The notes: generated from the sequence alone by a model not told the origin. DNA of 64,000 nucleotides from Desulfoluna spongiiphila (GCF_900101345.1 NZ_FMUX01000007.1:64738-128737); one strand, 5' to 3'. Positions 28,903 through 38,416 are shown, counted from the stretch's first letter. Program-made: numbers and translations.

Positions 28903-29556
28903 ATGAACCGTCCCAATGAGTCACACCTTGAGACCCTTGGAAAAATCGCCGAGACCAAACGCATCTTCACGGCCATCCAGACCGCCACCGGGCGACGGGA
29001 ATCCCTTTGCCTCGTCATCACGAGCGGCGCCCGGGGAGAGGGAAAAACCACCGTGGCCACCGGTCTTGCCATGGCAGCCAGCCACCCGAAGCGTCGCAAG
29101 ACCCTTCTTGTGGACTACAACTGGTATGCCCCGGCCATTCACAAAACCTTCGACGTAGAGCTCATTGAAAACCCGGCCGCCTTTTACGGGGCGGCCTCCA
29201 TAGACGAGCTCATTGTCCCGACGCATCTGGGCATCGACATCCTCCCGGCGGCCCGCATGACCGATGATTCCCAAGGGGCCCTCTCCAACGTGGAAGGCTA
29301 CGATCACCGCCTCATCCAGGAGGCCAAGCACCGCTACGACACCATCATCGTGGACACCTCCGCCACCTTTCCTGAGAATCAGAACATGCGGGACCCCGTC
29401 CTGCTTTCGAGCATAGCCGACGGCGTGGTGCTGGTCTTCATGACCAACCGAACCCCCCGCTCCACCCTGAAACGCACCACCACGGCCATGCGCATCAACG
29501 GTGCAAAAATCATCGGGGTGGTGGCCAATCAGTGGAAAAACCCCATCCTCTACTAA
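28903..29556 (+). CDS. Wzc/CpsD-like P-loop ATPase (tyrosine-kinase family)
   Basis: 217 aa from the ATG with GGGAG 9 nt upstream. Walker A is SGARGEGKTTVA (about residue 47), Walker A' is KTLLVDYNWY, and the Walker B-like strand is YDTIIVDTSATFP. This is the cytoplasmic half of bacterial tyrosine autokinases that partner polysaccharide co-polymerases. The usual C-terminal Tyr cluster is reduced to a single terminal Tyr (NPILY). It is followed 10 nt later by a Wzz-like membrane protein, so this is a two-protein version. No glycosyltransferase cluster is present, so the polymer served is unknown. Confidence 0.8.
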   Translation: MNRPNESHLETLGKIAETKRIFTAIQTATGRRESLCLVITSGARGEGKTTVATGLAMAASHPKRRKTLLVDYNWYAPAIHKTFDVELIENPAAFYGAASIDELIVPTHLGIDILPAARMTDDSQGALSNVEGYDHRLIQEAKHRYDTIIVDTSATFPENQNMRDPVLLSSIADGVVLVFMTNRTPRSTLKRTTTAMRINGAKIIGVVANQWKNPILY

Positions 29557-29566
29557 GGAGACAGCC

Positions 29567-30322
29567 ATGTCCTACATTGTCAAACGCTACACCCACGGAC
29601 TCAAGCGCTACAAAGCCTGGTTTCTCCTCTCCTTTCTCATGCCCGGGCTCTACCTGCTCTCCGCGGCCTGCGCGCCGGACCGGCACGCGGTCTGGCAGGA
29701 CATCCGTCTGCCGTTAGAGACCCCGTTCACATCCGCCTCCTTCAACACCATCACCGAAGTGGTCAGCGCCCAGGCCATCTTCTTCCGGGACAACTTTGAC
29801 GTCAATCGCTATTTCAACCTCTCCGCCATCAATATCGAGCAGCTGGAAACCAAACGCTACCGGCAGGTCACGTCCGCCATCAGCAACGACATCACCCTCT
29901 CCTACCAGGGGGGCATCGCCCGGATCCGCTACCTTGGAAAAGATGCGGAGCTCGGTACAAACCTGGTGGACTACTATGCCCGAAGGCTGGTGAGAAAAGC
30001 CCGGGAGGGCATTGAAATCAGCGGCATGCACCTGCCCAGCGAACGCCTCCCCGGGCGGATCGGGGCCATTGAGAGCACGGCGTTGCGGGCCATCTGGCGG
30101 CCGGACAGGCTGGTCCCCCTCCTCATCCTGCTCACCGCCTCGGTTCTGGCCGTCATGGCCCTTGTGGCAGCGCTCGAGTGGAACGACGCCGCCCTGAAAT
30201 CCGAGCGACAGATTGCCCGGTATGTCAACCTGCCCGTCCTGGGCTCCCTGCCGGACCTGAACCGCGTCTCCCGGGTCCTTGGGGAGAAGCCGCCCCTCAA
30301 TAGCGCAGACACCCGGTCCTGA
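29567..30322 (+). CDS. Wzz-like membrane protein, partner of the ATPase
   Basis: 251 aa, AAGGAG before the ATG. Two predicted membrane helices, about 17-36 (AWFLLSFLMPGLYLLSAACA) and 182-203 (RLVPLLILLTASVLAVMALV), enclose a periplasmic domain of about 145 residues. This matches the chain-length-determinant topology but is shorter than typical Wzz. The cytoplasmic tail has ARYVNLPVLGSLPDL, similar to the segment that precedes the kinase domain in Wzc. Operon with the ATPase. I infer a role in surface polysaccharide export or length control; sequence similarity is weak. Confidence 0.65.
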   Translation: MSYIVKRYTHGLKRYKAWFLLSFLMPGLYLLSAACAPDRHAVWQDIRLPLETPFTSASFNTITEVVSAQAIFFRDNFDVNRYFNLSAINIEQLETKRYRQVTSAISNDITLSYQGGIARIRYLGKDAELGTNLVDYYARRLVRKAREGIEISGMHLPSERLPGRIGAIESTALRAIWRPDRLVPLLILLTASVLAVMALVAALEWNDAALKSERQIARYVNLPVLGSLPDLNRVSRVLGEKPPLNSADTRS

Positions 30323-30511
30323 CCCGTTATCCCCTTCCGGGGGCACAGCTCATGCCCCCCTCCCGACTCGCTTTTTTGTATTTTCCCGCAGCCCGCCTTG
30401 GTGTATACATCTAAATCAGTCACATGGAACCGTTTGCCCGAGTATAAAACCGCGGGTCAGGCCCCTGGATCTCTCTGTCCAGCCCCACACTCCCGACACA
30501 AAGGACCTTTC

Positions 30512-31573
30512 ATGCAGACCCCTTCCGGAACATCGCCCAAAGCCGGTATCCTGATCTCAATGGCCTGTTTCGTCATCGTGGTGACAGGCATCCAGGCGGC
30601 CTCGTCCGTTCTGGTCCCCTTTCTCCTTGCCGTGTTCATCGCCGTGGCGGTCTCCCCGCCCATGTTCTGGATGGAGAGCAAAAAAGTACCCACCGGGGTG
30701 GCCGTCCTTGTCATCGTCCTTGTCGTTCTCATGCTCTTTCTCCTGCTGATCAACATCGTCACCGGAGCCGTGGAGGCCTTTACAAAGAGCATCCCCCTCT
30801 ACCAGCAACGCATGGAAGCCCTGGTGAGCAGTGTGGTTCCCCTGCTGCAGAGTGCCCATATCGACATCACCAGCGAGGCCCTGCTCAACGTCCTCAATCC
30901 CGGTCGCATGATGGCCTTTTTAGGGGCCCTTCTCACGCGACTGGGCGGGGTCTTCACCAACACCTTTTTTATTGTCCTGACGGTCATCTTCATTCTCATG
31001 GAGGCCTCGGGGTTCTCGGTCAAACTCCAAGCCGCCCTGGGCAACGGCAACGCCTCCCATAAAGGGTTCCACCGCATCACCGAAGGGATCCGTCACTACC
31101 TTGCCATCAAGAGCGCCACGAGCTTTGCCACGGGAAGCCTTGTCTATGTGGGCCTCATGGTCTTCGGGGTGGATTTCCCGGCCATCTGGGGGCTCATCGC
31201 CTTTATCTTCAATTTTGTGCCCAACATCGGCTCCATCATCGCCGCTGTACCGGCCATTCTCCTGGCCATGGTCCAGCTGGGACCGGTGACAGCCCTCATG
31301 GTGGCCTGCCTCTACCTCATCATCAATGTGACCATCGGAAACCTCATCGAACCCCGGGTCATGGGAAGCGGCGTGGGCCTCTCGGCCCTGGTGGTCTTTC
31401 TCTCCCTGGCTTTCTGGGGCTGGGTCATGGGCCCGGTGGGCATGATCCTCTCGGTCCCCCTCACCATGGCCCTTAAAATCACCCTGGAGGCCCGGGAGGA
31501 GACCCGGTGGATCGCCATCCTTTTGGGACCTGAAAAAGAGGCTCGAAGCCTTCTCAAGGAGACAGCCGAATGA
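30512..31573 (+). CDS. AI-2E family transporter (PerM/YhhT-like)
   Basis: 353 aa from the ATG after AAGGACC. Eight or so membrane helices in the family pattern: an N-terminal pair (ISMACFVIVVTGIQAASSVL, LLAVFIAVAVSPPM), a central amphipathic region, then VDFPAIWGLIAFIFNFVPNI with the conserved FNFVPNIG motif, and NLIEPRVMGSGVGLSALVVF. Members include the quorum-signal exporter TqsA and sodium/proton antiporters, so the substrate is open. The stop overlaps the next start (ATGA). Confidence 0.9.
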   Translation: MQTPSGTSPKAGILISMACFVIVVTGIQAASSVLVPFLLAVFIAVAVSPPMFWMESKKVPTGVAVLVIVLVVLMLFLLLINIVTGAVEAFTKSIPLYQQRMEALVSSVVPLLQSAHIDITSEALLNVLNPGRMMAFLGALLTRLGGVFTNTFFIVLTVIFILMEASGFSVKLQAALGNGNASHKGFHRITEGIRHYLAIKSATSFATGSLVYVGLMVFGVDFPAIWGLIAFIFNFVPNIGSIIAAVPAILLAMVQLGPVTALMVACLYLIINVTIGNLIEPRVMGSGVGLSALVVFLSLAFWGWVMGPVGMILSVPLTMALKITLEAREETRWIAILLGPEKEARSLLKETAE

Positions 31574-32496
31574 AACGCCCCATCCATGTGGTCATCGATG
31601 AATCCAAATGCACGGGCTGCGGCGCCTGCGTTGCCATCTGCCCCCATGACACCCTCACCCTGGCCGAGGGCAAAGCCGTCGTCACAGGAGACGACTCCCT
31701 CTCCTGCGGCCACTGCCTGGCCGTCTGCCCCACAGAAGCCATCACCCTCACGGACCACCGCCCCATGGGGCAAAGCTACCAGACCTTTGCCATGCCCGAC
31801 GGATGGCTCGCCCCCGGAGCCTTTGAGGTGGACAAACTCGCCTGGCTCATGGCGTCCCGCCGCTCCTGCCGGCACTTTACCAAGGACCCCGTCCCCATGG
31901 CGGTCCTTGAAGACCTGGTGCACATCGCCACCACCGCGCCATCCGGGACCAACGCCCAGGCCTGGCACTTTACCCTGCTCCCCGACCGGACATCCGTCAA
32001 AGGGTTTGCAAAGGGCGTTCTCTCCTTTTTTCAACAACTCAACCGCCTGGCCCGCATCGCGCCCCTGCGCGGCCTGCTCAAACTCCTGGGCAAACCGGAG
32101 CTCTCCCGGTACCATGCCGATTACCACGACCGCATCGAAGAGGGCATCGCCAGCTGGACCACCCAGCACAAAGACCTCCTCTTCCACGGGGCTCCGGCCG
32201 CCATCCTCGTCAGCTGCTCCCAGGACGCATCATGTCCCGCCGAGGACGCCCTCCTCGCATCAAACCAGATCCTCCTGGCCGCCCACGCCATGGGCCTCGG
32301 GAGCTGCCTCATCGGCTTTGCCGTGGAAGCCCTGGCCCGGGACAAACAGCTGAGACAGCGCATCAGCCTCCCGGCAAATGAAACCGTTTACGCCGTCATT
32401 GCCCTGGGCCACCCCCACGAGCCCTACATGCGCCCCTCTGTCCGCAAACCGGTGACTCCCCGGGTGATCCGCATGAATGAAAGCAATGCCTTCTAA
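31570..32496 (+). CDS. Ferredoxin-nitroreductase fusion protein
   Basis: 308 aa, translationally coupled to the preceding transporter. Residues 5-65 are a two-cluster ferredoxin: cluster I is complete (CTGCGACVAICP), cluster II reads SLSCGHCLAVCP with Ser where the first Cys is expected. Residues 85-290 are an FMN nitroreductase domain (SRRSCRHFTKDPVP, TTAPSGTNAQAWHFTLL, LLAAHAMGLGSCLIGF, YAVIALGHPHEPY). It is probably a cytoplasmic flavoenzyme that receives electrons through its own clusters. The missing Cys could give a 3Fe-4S or labile cluster. Confidence 0.9.
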   Translation: MKRPIHVVIDESKCTGCGACVAICPHDTLTLAEGKAVVTGDDSLSCGHCLAVCPTEAITLTDHRPMGQSYQTFAMPDGWLAPGAFEVDKLAWLMASRRSCRHFTKDPVPMAVLEDLVHIATTAPSGTNAQAWHFTLLPDRTSVKGFAKGVLSFFQQLNRLARIAPLRGLLKLLGKPELSRYHADYHDRIEEGIASWTTQHKDLLFHGAPAAILVSCSQDASCPAEDALLASNQILLAAHAMGLGSCLIGFAVEALARDKQLRQRISLPANETVYAVIALGHPHEPYMRPSVRKPVTPRVIRMNESNAF

Positions 32497-32552
32497 GATG
32501 AAAGCCGGATGAACCACAGGGTCAAGAGGGCTCCGAATAAAAACCAAAAAGA

Positions 32553-32740
32553 TGCCTCCGGCGGCAAGGTGTGCCACCTTGAAAGCAAGTTGCGAATGCG
32601 CTTTCCCCTTCGTTCCTCAGGGTAAATCACATTCGCCTTTGATTTTGATTGGCCTGAATCTGTGTTTAAAACCTGTTTGTTAAACCCGCTTTTTATAAAT
32701 CAGGTAAAAGCTTAGCCCCCGGCAGGGCCACCGGAGGCAT
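32553..32740 (-). repeat. Modular repeat III (B half and inverted A half)
   Basis: Left end GCCTCCGGCGG with a B half: small hairpin CAAGGTGTGCCACCTTG, then the long stem GCGAATGCGCTTTCCCC, TTCGTTCCTCA, GGGTAAATCACATTCGC. The right part is an A half in reverse (CCTGTTTGTTAAACCC ... GCCCCCGGCAGGGCCACC), closing with GGAGGC. Confidence 0.85.
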
Positions 32741-32800
32741 CTTTAACTTGGCGGCCCCCGGCGGCACGGTGTGCCACCGCAAAAGCTGGTTTCAGGTACA

Positions 32801-32843
32801 AAAAAAGCCGTAAACACCCCTGTCGGGGCCTTTACGGCTTTTT
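32801..32843. terminator. Bidirectional terminator between nitroreductase and DUF3141 genes
   Basis: AAAAAGCCGTAAA and TTTACGGCTTTTT pair perfectly, with a further CCCC/GGGG pairing inside the loop. Flanked by A and T runs on both strands; located between convergent genes. Confidence 0.88.
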
Positions 32844-32891
32844 GTCATGGTGACGGCCAGAAAAGAAATCGCCAAGGGAGTCCGCCGGATT

Positions 32892-35099
32892 CTATGCAGG
32901 CAGCTCCAGGATCTTTTTCATCTGCGCAAGAAGGGCAGCCTCTTTGGCATTGATTGTGTGGTCGGCCAGGGCGATGTCGTTGGCAAGTTTGACGGCTTTT
33001 TCCCGGTCCTTTTTCTCTGTAAGCAGCACAGGCAGGGCTTCAAGGGCTTTTTTAAAATCCGTTTGAAGGATGCGTGACTGCTCCTTGACCACCTTGTGGA
33101 GCTCCCTTGCAGTGAGGCGCTTCAGGCGCCAGCTGGCCTTGACGATGCGATTTCCCATGGCCATCTCCGCCTCATCCACAGAGCCGTCGACACTCGCCAT
33201 GGCGATGATCATCCGAATGGCCCCTTCCGGGTAGCCCCCCTCATCGAGCCTGTCCAGCCACATTTTGCGATCCCGTCGCCTCTCCTGCGCCTCGGCCTTT
33301 TGGGTCGCCTTCTCCTCTTCGGGGGTCGGCCCCCGATCCACGCCGTAGAGCCATGCCAGGGCCGGGTTGTCGTATATCAGATGGAACACCTTCTCCTGGG
33401 TCAGGTCACTCAGGGACTGGCCCCAGTCCAGGGTAGTCACCACCATGTCCGAAACGGCCCGCTCCACCTGGACAAAGGGGTTCTCTTCCGAAACGGGTCG
33501 CCTCGTCCTGCGGACATATTCCGCGGCGTCTTTCACCGGCCTCATCAACGGGTTCCGATCGGTGATCAAACTTCGCTGCAGACGCATGGGATGCATCTCA
33601 AGCATCCACTCCACAAAAAGCGGGTTGACCATGGCCCGAACCAGGGGGCTCACCCAGGTGCCGTACAGGGCGCTGTTCCGCTCGGAAATAGAAGCCACCA
33701 GCTCAAAGGCCTTTTCATCTTCAACCCCGTCATCATAAGCCAGGATGTCGTCTATGGTGCGCTCGGAAAATTTCACCTTGTAGTCGTTGAGCCACTCTTT
33801 GGACGGGGCCGCAATGATCTCCATCTCATAGAGTCCGGGGGCAAGAAAATTGATCATCTCAACGCTGCCGATGATCTCTTTTTGCTCCTTTCCGGCAATG
33901 GAACTCGCCACAAAAATGCCCAGGTGGCCGATGGTGGGATGCACGATGTAGACGATAACCTGGCCCCGGGTCTTGATCTCATCCACGGACTTGTAAACCA
34001 TGGGAATCCAGTTGAGGGCCTGCTGGGGCGGGGTGATATTGTCCCCGCTGGAGGCAAAGACCACCACGGGGTCGCTGAATCGCTTCAAATCAATGGGGGG
34101 CCCGTCATCAAGCTTCAGCTGCCCGTTGGCAAGGCGATTCCCGATGAACAGATCGGCGACAATGGTGTGGATCTCTTCTTTGGTCATGAGGAAAAAACCG
34201 CCCCACCAGGTCTCGAAATCCAAAAACCGCTGCTCTTCGGTGTCCACATTTTTATAAAGATTGTACTGCTTGGACCAGAAGGTGTTGCCGGGATTCAGCC
34301 CCTCCATGCTCATGACGAGGTTGGCCCCGTCAAAGTGCCCCCCGCCGAGATCACTCACCAGGTCGTTGATCCAGACGCCCCCCAGGAGCCCGCCTTTGTA
34401 GCGCATGGGGTTTGTCCCCCCCACCCCCGACCAGTAAGAAAGGGGCGCACCGTTGAGGACAATGGGTCCTGCAAGGTCGGGCCTTTCGGCAGCCACAATG
34501 GCGGTGGCCCAGCCCCCCTGGCAGTTCCCGATCACCACGGGCCGGAGGGAGCCCGGGTGGCGCCTGGCCACCTCCTCCAAAAAAAGAATCTCGGCATTTT
34601 TCACATCGGCCAGGGTCTGCCCCTCCATGGGCTCGGTGAAAAAGAGGACAAAATAGACACAGTGCCCGTTGGCCAGGGCATGGCCGATTTCCGACGCCTC
34701 CTTGGACCCGCCGATGCCGGGGCCGTGACCGGCCCTGGGGTCGATGATAACGATGGGGCGACGGTTTGGTTCCGCTTGATCGCCCGTCCCGTCGACGGCC
34801 CTCACCCTGCGATCCGCACCCCCTGTAAACCCGCGATCCTCGGAGCCGCGTTTCCCCCGGATCTGAGCCAGGGCGTAGTTGGCCGGCTGATCGAAGGTCC
34901 GGGCATCGCAAATGATTTCGTAATCAAAAATCAACACCGGAGGCTGCCCTTTTTCGAGGTGATCCAGGTAATTGTTCCCCCGCTTCCGAAGCACATCCCA
35001 AAACAAAAGGGACCGCTGGGAGGTATCGACCACATACTCTGATGCGTGGGCAAAAAGATCAAAGGCAGATGACATGGTGTTGACGGCAGCAGCGTCCAT
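32892..35099 (-). CDS. DUF3141 alpha/beta-hydrolase (PhaC-like) with TerB-like tail
   Basis: 735 aa, start after GGAGGGGTT (35099). Residues 10-560 follow the DUF3141 family, related to polyhydroxyalkanoate synthases: SAFDLFAHASEYVVDTSQRS near the start, IVIIDPRAGHGPGIGG, the nucleophile-elbow-like VIGNCQGGWATAIVAAER (a Cys in GNCQG), WSGVGGTNPMRYKG, FASSGDNITPPQQALNW and HPTIGHLGIFV. Residues 610-735 resemble a TerB domain (IRMIIAMASVDGSVDEAEMA ... ALADHTINAKEAALLAQMKK). A role in polyester or storage-granule metabolism is possible; enzyme activity is unproven. Single-gene unit. Confidence 0.8.
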   Translation of the reverse strand: MDAAAVNTMSSAFDLFAHASEYVVDTSQRSLLFWDVLRKRGNNYLDHLEKGQPPVLIFDYEIICDARTFDQPANYALAQIRGKRGSEDRGFTGGADRRVRAVDGTGDQAEPNRRPIVIIDPRAGHGPGIGGSKEASEIGHALANGHCVYFVLFFTEPMEGQTLADVKNAEILFLEEVARRHPGSLRPVVIGNCQGGWATAIVAAERPDLAGPIVLNGAPLSYWSGVGGTNPMRYKGGLLGGVWINDLVSDLGGGHFDGANLVMSMEGLNPGNTFWSKQYNLYKNVDTEEQRFLDFETWWGGFFLMTKEEIHTIVADLFIGNRLANGQLKLDDGPPIDLKRFSDPVVVFASSGDNITPPQQALNWIPMVYKSVDEIKTRGQVIVYIVHPTIGHLGIFVASSIAGKEQKEIIGSVEMINFLAPGLYEMEIIAAPSKEWLNDYKVKFSERTIDDILAYDDGVEDEKAFELVASISERNSALYGTWVSPLVRAMVNPLFVEWMLEMHPMRLQRSLITDRNPLMRPVKDAAEYVRRTRRPVSEENPFVQVERAVSDMVVTTLDWGQSLSDLTQEKVFHLIYDNPALAWLYGVDRGPTPEEEKATQKAEAQERRRDRKMWLDRLDEGGYPEGAIRMIIAMASVDGSVDEAEMAMGNRIVKASWRLKRLTARELHKVVKEQSRILQTDFKKALEALPVLLTEKKDREKAVKLANDIALADHTINAKEAALLAQMKKILELPA

Positions 35100-35377
35100 A
35101 ACCCCTCCTGAATGACCTCGCCGGTAGCGAAAAGTAAACGGGTCAAAGCCTGAAAACGGACAGCACAAAAGGCTCCGACAAGGCATGATTGATGTGTTGG
35201 TGTGGCAGGATCGCCCCGAAAAGGACAAGGCCCCGGCCCGCCCCGGAACATGACGGCTAAGAAAGGATCTAAGATAAAAAAACCGGAGGTGAGGCCTTAC
35301 CCCGGGCACGGTCGCCAGGGCATGCAAAGACAAGCAGGGGATATTATAGCAACATAACAGGTCTTATCAAGACGTTA

Positions 35378-36655
35378 TTAAGGGTGCGCGGCGATAAAGG
35401 CCGCCCAGTCCGCAACCCGGCTGTGGTGGTCGAGGGCTTCGTCCCACTGGGTATCAGCCACAAACGACAGGTGAGAGGAGGTGTAAAGGGAGTACTGGCC
35501 GGAGGTCACGCCAAAGACGGGAAAATAGATGGAGAGGCCGCAGGCCATCTCCGGGCGCGTGGCCTCATTGTAAATCACCGCATCGGAAAGAGCCTCGCCC
35601 AGGGCATTCCGGGTCTCGGCAGAGGCCCCCAGAACCTCGGCAAACTGGCGAAGGTCCACGCAGGTGTCTGCGTTGTAATGGGCGGCGTTCAGATACCGCG
35701 CCGTGATGACCGCATTGGTCGAAAGGGCCGTCATCTCAGAAGCAAGCTCGTCCACTGCCGCCCCCAGGGGCGAAAGGGCAGCAAGGTCCACAACGGAAAG
35801 GCCCAGGTCCATGCCGCCCACCCGGCTCTCCATGTAGGTCTCGGCAATGCACCGCCCCAGGGCTTCCGGGCTCTTGCTTGCTGACGGCAACTGGGAAAAA
35901 CAGGTCAAAAACCCGGTATAATCCCATCCGGACGAAGGCTCCAGCCCCTCGGAGGCCACCATAAAGCGGGCAACCCTCTGAAACTCCCAGGCCACTTCAA
36001 GCTCCGCCATCAGGCAGGCGTCAAAGCCAAGCAGGTTCACGCCCTGCCCCTCAAGGGCCAAGGCCACCTCCTTCACGGAAAGGGCATCGCCCGCGCTGGT
36101 CTCATCGGTGGCGATGAATTTCGTACCCGGGGCTGCTGCGTCCGATGCGGACGGGGCCCAGCCACTGCCATGATCCCAGAGAATAAGAGCCGTGTGCTCG
36201 GCGGGATAGGTGGCCCTGCCATACGCGATAAAGCGGCGCAGGGTCTCGGCGCTGCCCATGTTCAACTCATCGTCCCCGTCCCCGTAAAGCCCCAGCCACG
36301 TCGTGTCGGTGAGCCTTTTGGAGGCAATGGCCGAGGTATCGGTGTCGTGGTATATCTCGTAAAGACGGGTCTCTGCCCAGTCCCCCTGGTCCCGGGTATA
36401 CCCGCTGCTGCGATCAAACAGGACAATAACCCGGGTATCGGGGCTTGCCGCCGCCGCTTCCATCTCATTGAAATCAGTCAGGGCATCGGCTTCCAGGTTG
36501 TTGTCGCCGTCCAGGTAGACCATCACCGTCCAGGTGGGGCCTTCCTGGCTTTCAGAGCCACCGCTGCTCCCGCACCCGGCCACCATACCAAGGGCCATCA
36601 AGGCCACACCGATCACACGGCATGCAGCCCACGTCCTGTGTCGTCTCACAACCAT
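35378..36655 (-). CDS. Clostripain-family (C11) cysteine peptidase, lipoprotein
   Basis: 425 aa. A lipoprotein signal (RVIGVALMALGMVAGC) gives a lipidated Cys near residue 28, followed by a Gly/Ser linker. The peptidase fold shows WTVMVYLDGDNNLEADALTD at the N-terminus, catalytic His in LILWDHGSGW and catalytic Cys in LLGFDACLMAELEVAWEF. Clostripain-like enzymes cleave after Arg or Lys. The protein is expected at the cell envelope. Neighbour TetR gene is on the same strand 20 nt upstream, so the two may be cotranscribed. Confidence 0.88.
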   Translation of the reverse strand: MVVRRHRTWAACRVIGVALMALGMVAGCGSSGGSESQEGPTWTVMVYLDGDNNLEADALTDFNEMEAAAASPDTRVIVLFDRSSGYTRDQGDWAETRLYEIYHDTDTSAIASKRLTDTTWLGLYGDGDDELNMGSAETLRRFIAYGRATYPAEHTALILWDHGSGWAPSASDAAAPGTKFIATDETSAGDALSVKEVALALEGQGVNLLGFDACLMAELEVAWEFQRVARFMVASEGLEPSSGWDYTGFLTCFSQLPSASKSPEALGRCIAETYMESRVGGMDLGLSVVDLAALSPLGAAVDELASEMTALSTNAVITARYLNAAHYNADTCVDLRQFAEVLGASAETRNALGEALSDAVIYNEATRPEMACGLSIYFPVFGVTSGQYSLYTSSHLSFVADTQWDEALDHHSRVADWAAFIAAHP

Positions 36656-36675
36656 ACCTCCCGGGGGGGTTACGT

Positions 36676-37254
36676 TCAGGCAAGTAAGCCGTTCAAGATG
36701 AGATCAAAGGCGGTGTTCAAATCACGTTGGGACGGGATATTCCCGGGCACCACATACCGCTTGATCACCAGCATCACGTAGAAGGAGTAGAGAAGCTCTG
36801 CGACACCCGCCACCTCAAAGGGACGGAATTCGCCGGTGGCGATGCCCTCTTCAAGGTAAATCTGGAGAATGTGCCGCGAAGCCTGGTTGATTTCCTGGAA
36901 GCGGTCTTCCGCTTCCGTCAGGGGAAAAAGGGCCTGATCATGACGGATCAGGTGACGCAGGACCGGATCCGACTCAAGGTATCGGTACCCGGTTATAAAA
37001 TAAGCGTAGATCCTGGCCGCACAACTTTCCTCTTTGTCGGCCGCCTCTTTTGAGTTCTGCTGCCAATTGCGAAGGGCCCACGCCACAGCCGACTCGTAGA
37101 GGTCTTTCTTGCTCCTGGCGTAGAGATACAGGTTCCCCTTGGTCATGCCCAGGGCGTCCCCGATGTCCTCCACGGTTGTCTTTTTGAAGCCGTACCGGGA
37201 AAAGAGCAGGAGAGCCGCCTCATACACCCGTTGTCGTTTCTCCTCTTTGCCCAT
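36676..37254 (-). CDS. TetR/AcrR family transcriptional regulator
   Basis: 192 aa. The N-terminal helix-turn-helix is typical: AALLFSRYGFKKTTVEDIGD followed by ALGMTKGNLYLYARSKKDLY. The ligand-binding C-terminal domain (60-192) is helical and not assignable. Probably a repressor; it may control itself and the downstream C11 peptidase. No clear palindromic operator was found in the short upstream region. Confidence 0.9.
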   Translation of the reverse strand: MGKEEKRQRVYEAALLLFSRYGFKKTTVEDIGDALGMTKGNLYLYARSKKDLYESAVAWALRNWQQNSKEAADKEESCAARIYAYFITGYRYLESDPVLRHLIRHDQALFPLTEAEDRFQEINQASRHILQIYLEEGIATGEFRPFEVAGVAELLYSFYVMLVIKRYVVPGNIPSQRDLNTAFDLILNGLLA

Positions 37255-37394
37255 CCCTTACCATTCCTTTCCCTCGGCTGCGGATGCCTCGTTTGGCCGT
37301 GTTGAAACCGGTCATGACTAAAAGCCCGGAGAACGGAATCTCCGCACAGGCTTTGCGGGCCGGTGAGCCGGCCCTGTGCGCTTGGGGTGGCCCC

Positions 37395-38150
37395 TCAGGC
37401 AATCCCCCGCTCTTTTTTCACGTGCTCCCAGGCATCCTGAATCTCCCGGAACTTCTCTTCTGAAAAATGCGTAAACTCTTCGGGAAGCCCCTTGGCCGCA
37501 ATTTTATCCGGATGGTACTCATTGACCAGCTTCCGGTACTGCTTTTTCAGGAATTCATCGGAATCGTTCCGGTCGCAGCCGAGCACCGAGTGGTACGCGT
37601 CGCTCTGGTCCACATAGCGAGCCTTGAGCTTCAGGTACCCTTCAGAGGGGTAGTTAAAAAGATGGACCGCCGACAGGATCAGCTCCTCTTCCTGGGGGCT
37701 GAACTGCCCGTCTGCCGTGGAAACCCGGAGCATCACGTCCAGCATCACCTCAAGGAGCCGGGGCTGGTTACGGAACGTGGTGTAAAACTGGCGCGCAAAC
37801 CCCTCAAAGGGCTCTGGGGAGTTGACGGCTTCACGGAAGATATCGATGGCAATGTTGCGGCTCTCCCGGTTCAGGTGAAGGTCCTGGGTCATGAACTGGT
37901 CGATGGACTCGATCTCATCCTGGCTCACCCGGCCATCTGCTTTGGAGAGCTTGGCCAGCATGGAAAACGCCGCCACAAAAAAGGTCATCTGGGCCTCTTC
38001 GTTGCTGGTCAGCCCACGCCGCTCCTCACGGTTAAGTTCACTGCCGTCTATATCAAAGGCGTGTCCGAACACCGCCCCGGCAACCGCACCCACCGGACCG
38101 CCCAAAGCAAGTCCGATGGCACCGCCCACCACTTTTCCAAGCCAACCCAT
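37395..38150 (-). CDS. djlA: DjlA-type co-chaperone (TerB plus J domain)
   Basis: 251 aa. Residues 1-30 are a glycine-zipper-like membrane segment (VVGGAIGLALGGPVGAVAGA). Residues 50-170 form a TerB-like domain (FSMLAKLSKADGRVSQDEIE, VMLRVSTADGQFSPQEEELI). Residues 185-250 are a J domain with the HPD motif in LVNEYHPDKIAAKG. It would recruit DnaK to the inner membrane. Close to E. coli DjlA in architecture and length. It stands alone. Confidence 0.9.
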   Translation of the reverse strand: MGWLGKVVGGAIGLALGGPVGAVAGAVFGHAFDIDGSELNREERRGLTSNEEAQMTFFVAAFSMLAKLSKADGRVSQDEIESIDQFMTQDLHLNRESRNIAIDIFREAVNSPEPFEGFARQFYTTFRNQPRLLEVMLDVMLRVSTADGQFSPQEEELILSAVHLFNYPSEGYLKLKARYVDQSDAYHSVLGCDRNDSDEFLKKQYRKLVNEYHPDKIAAKGLPEEFTHFSEEKFREIQDAWEHVKKERGIA

Positions 38151-38416
38151 AATAACCTCTATGCCTCATTGTATTCATCATGACGGCCCCACCCCCAAGG
38201 CGGAACCTGTGATCCATTCGCTCTGTTGCGCACAGGGCGCGTCGACACCATAGAGCAAAAAAACACGCCCCCGGATCTCCGTGCAAAACACATGCGCAAT
38301 GCTCTAAAGTAACACGCAAACGGGGGGTGTCAAGCTTCATCGCCCTTGCCAGGGACGCCGCAGAATGTTCCCCCGGACCCACCCCACCGCCCCCAGGGCC
38401 AACGCATGTAGAGTTT

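Noticed and set aside
33096..35042. 648-codon plus-strand frame
   Set aside because: Antisense to the DUF3141 gene, low-complexity His/Gly/Pro composition.
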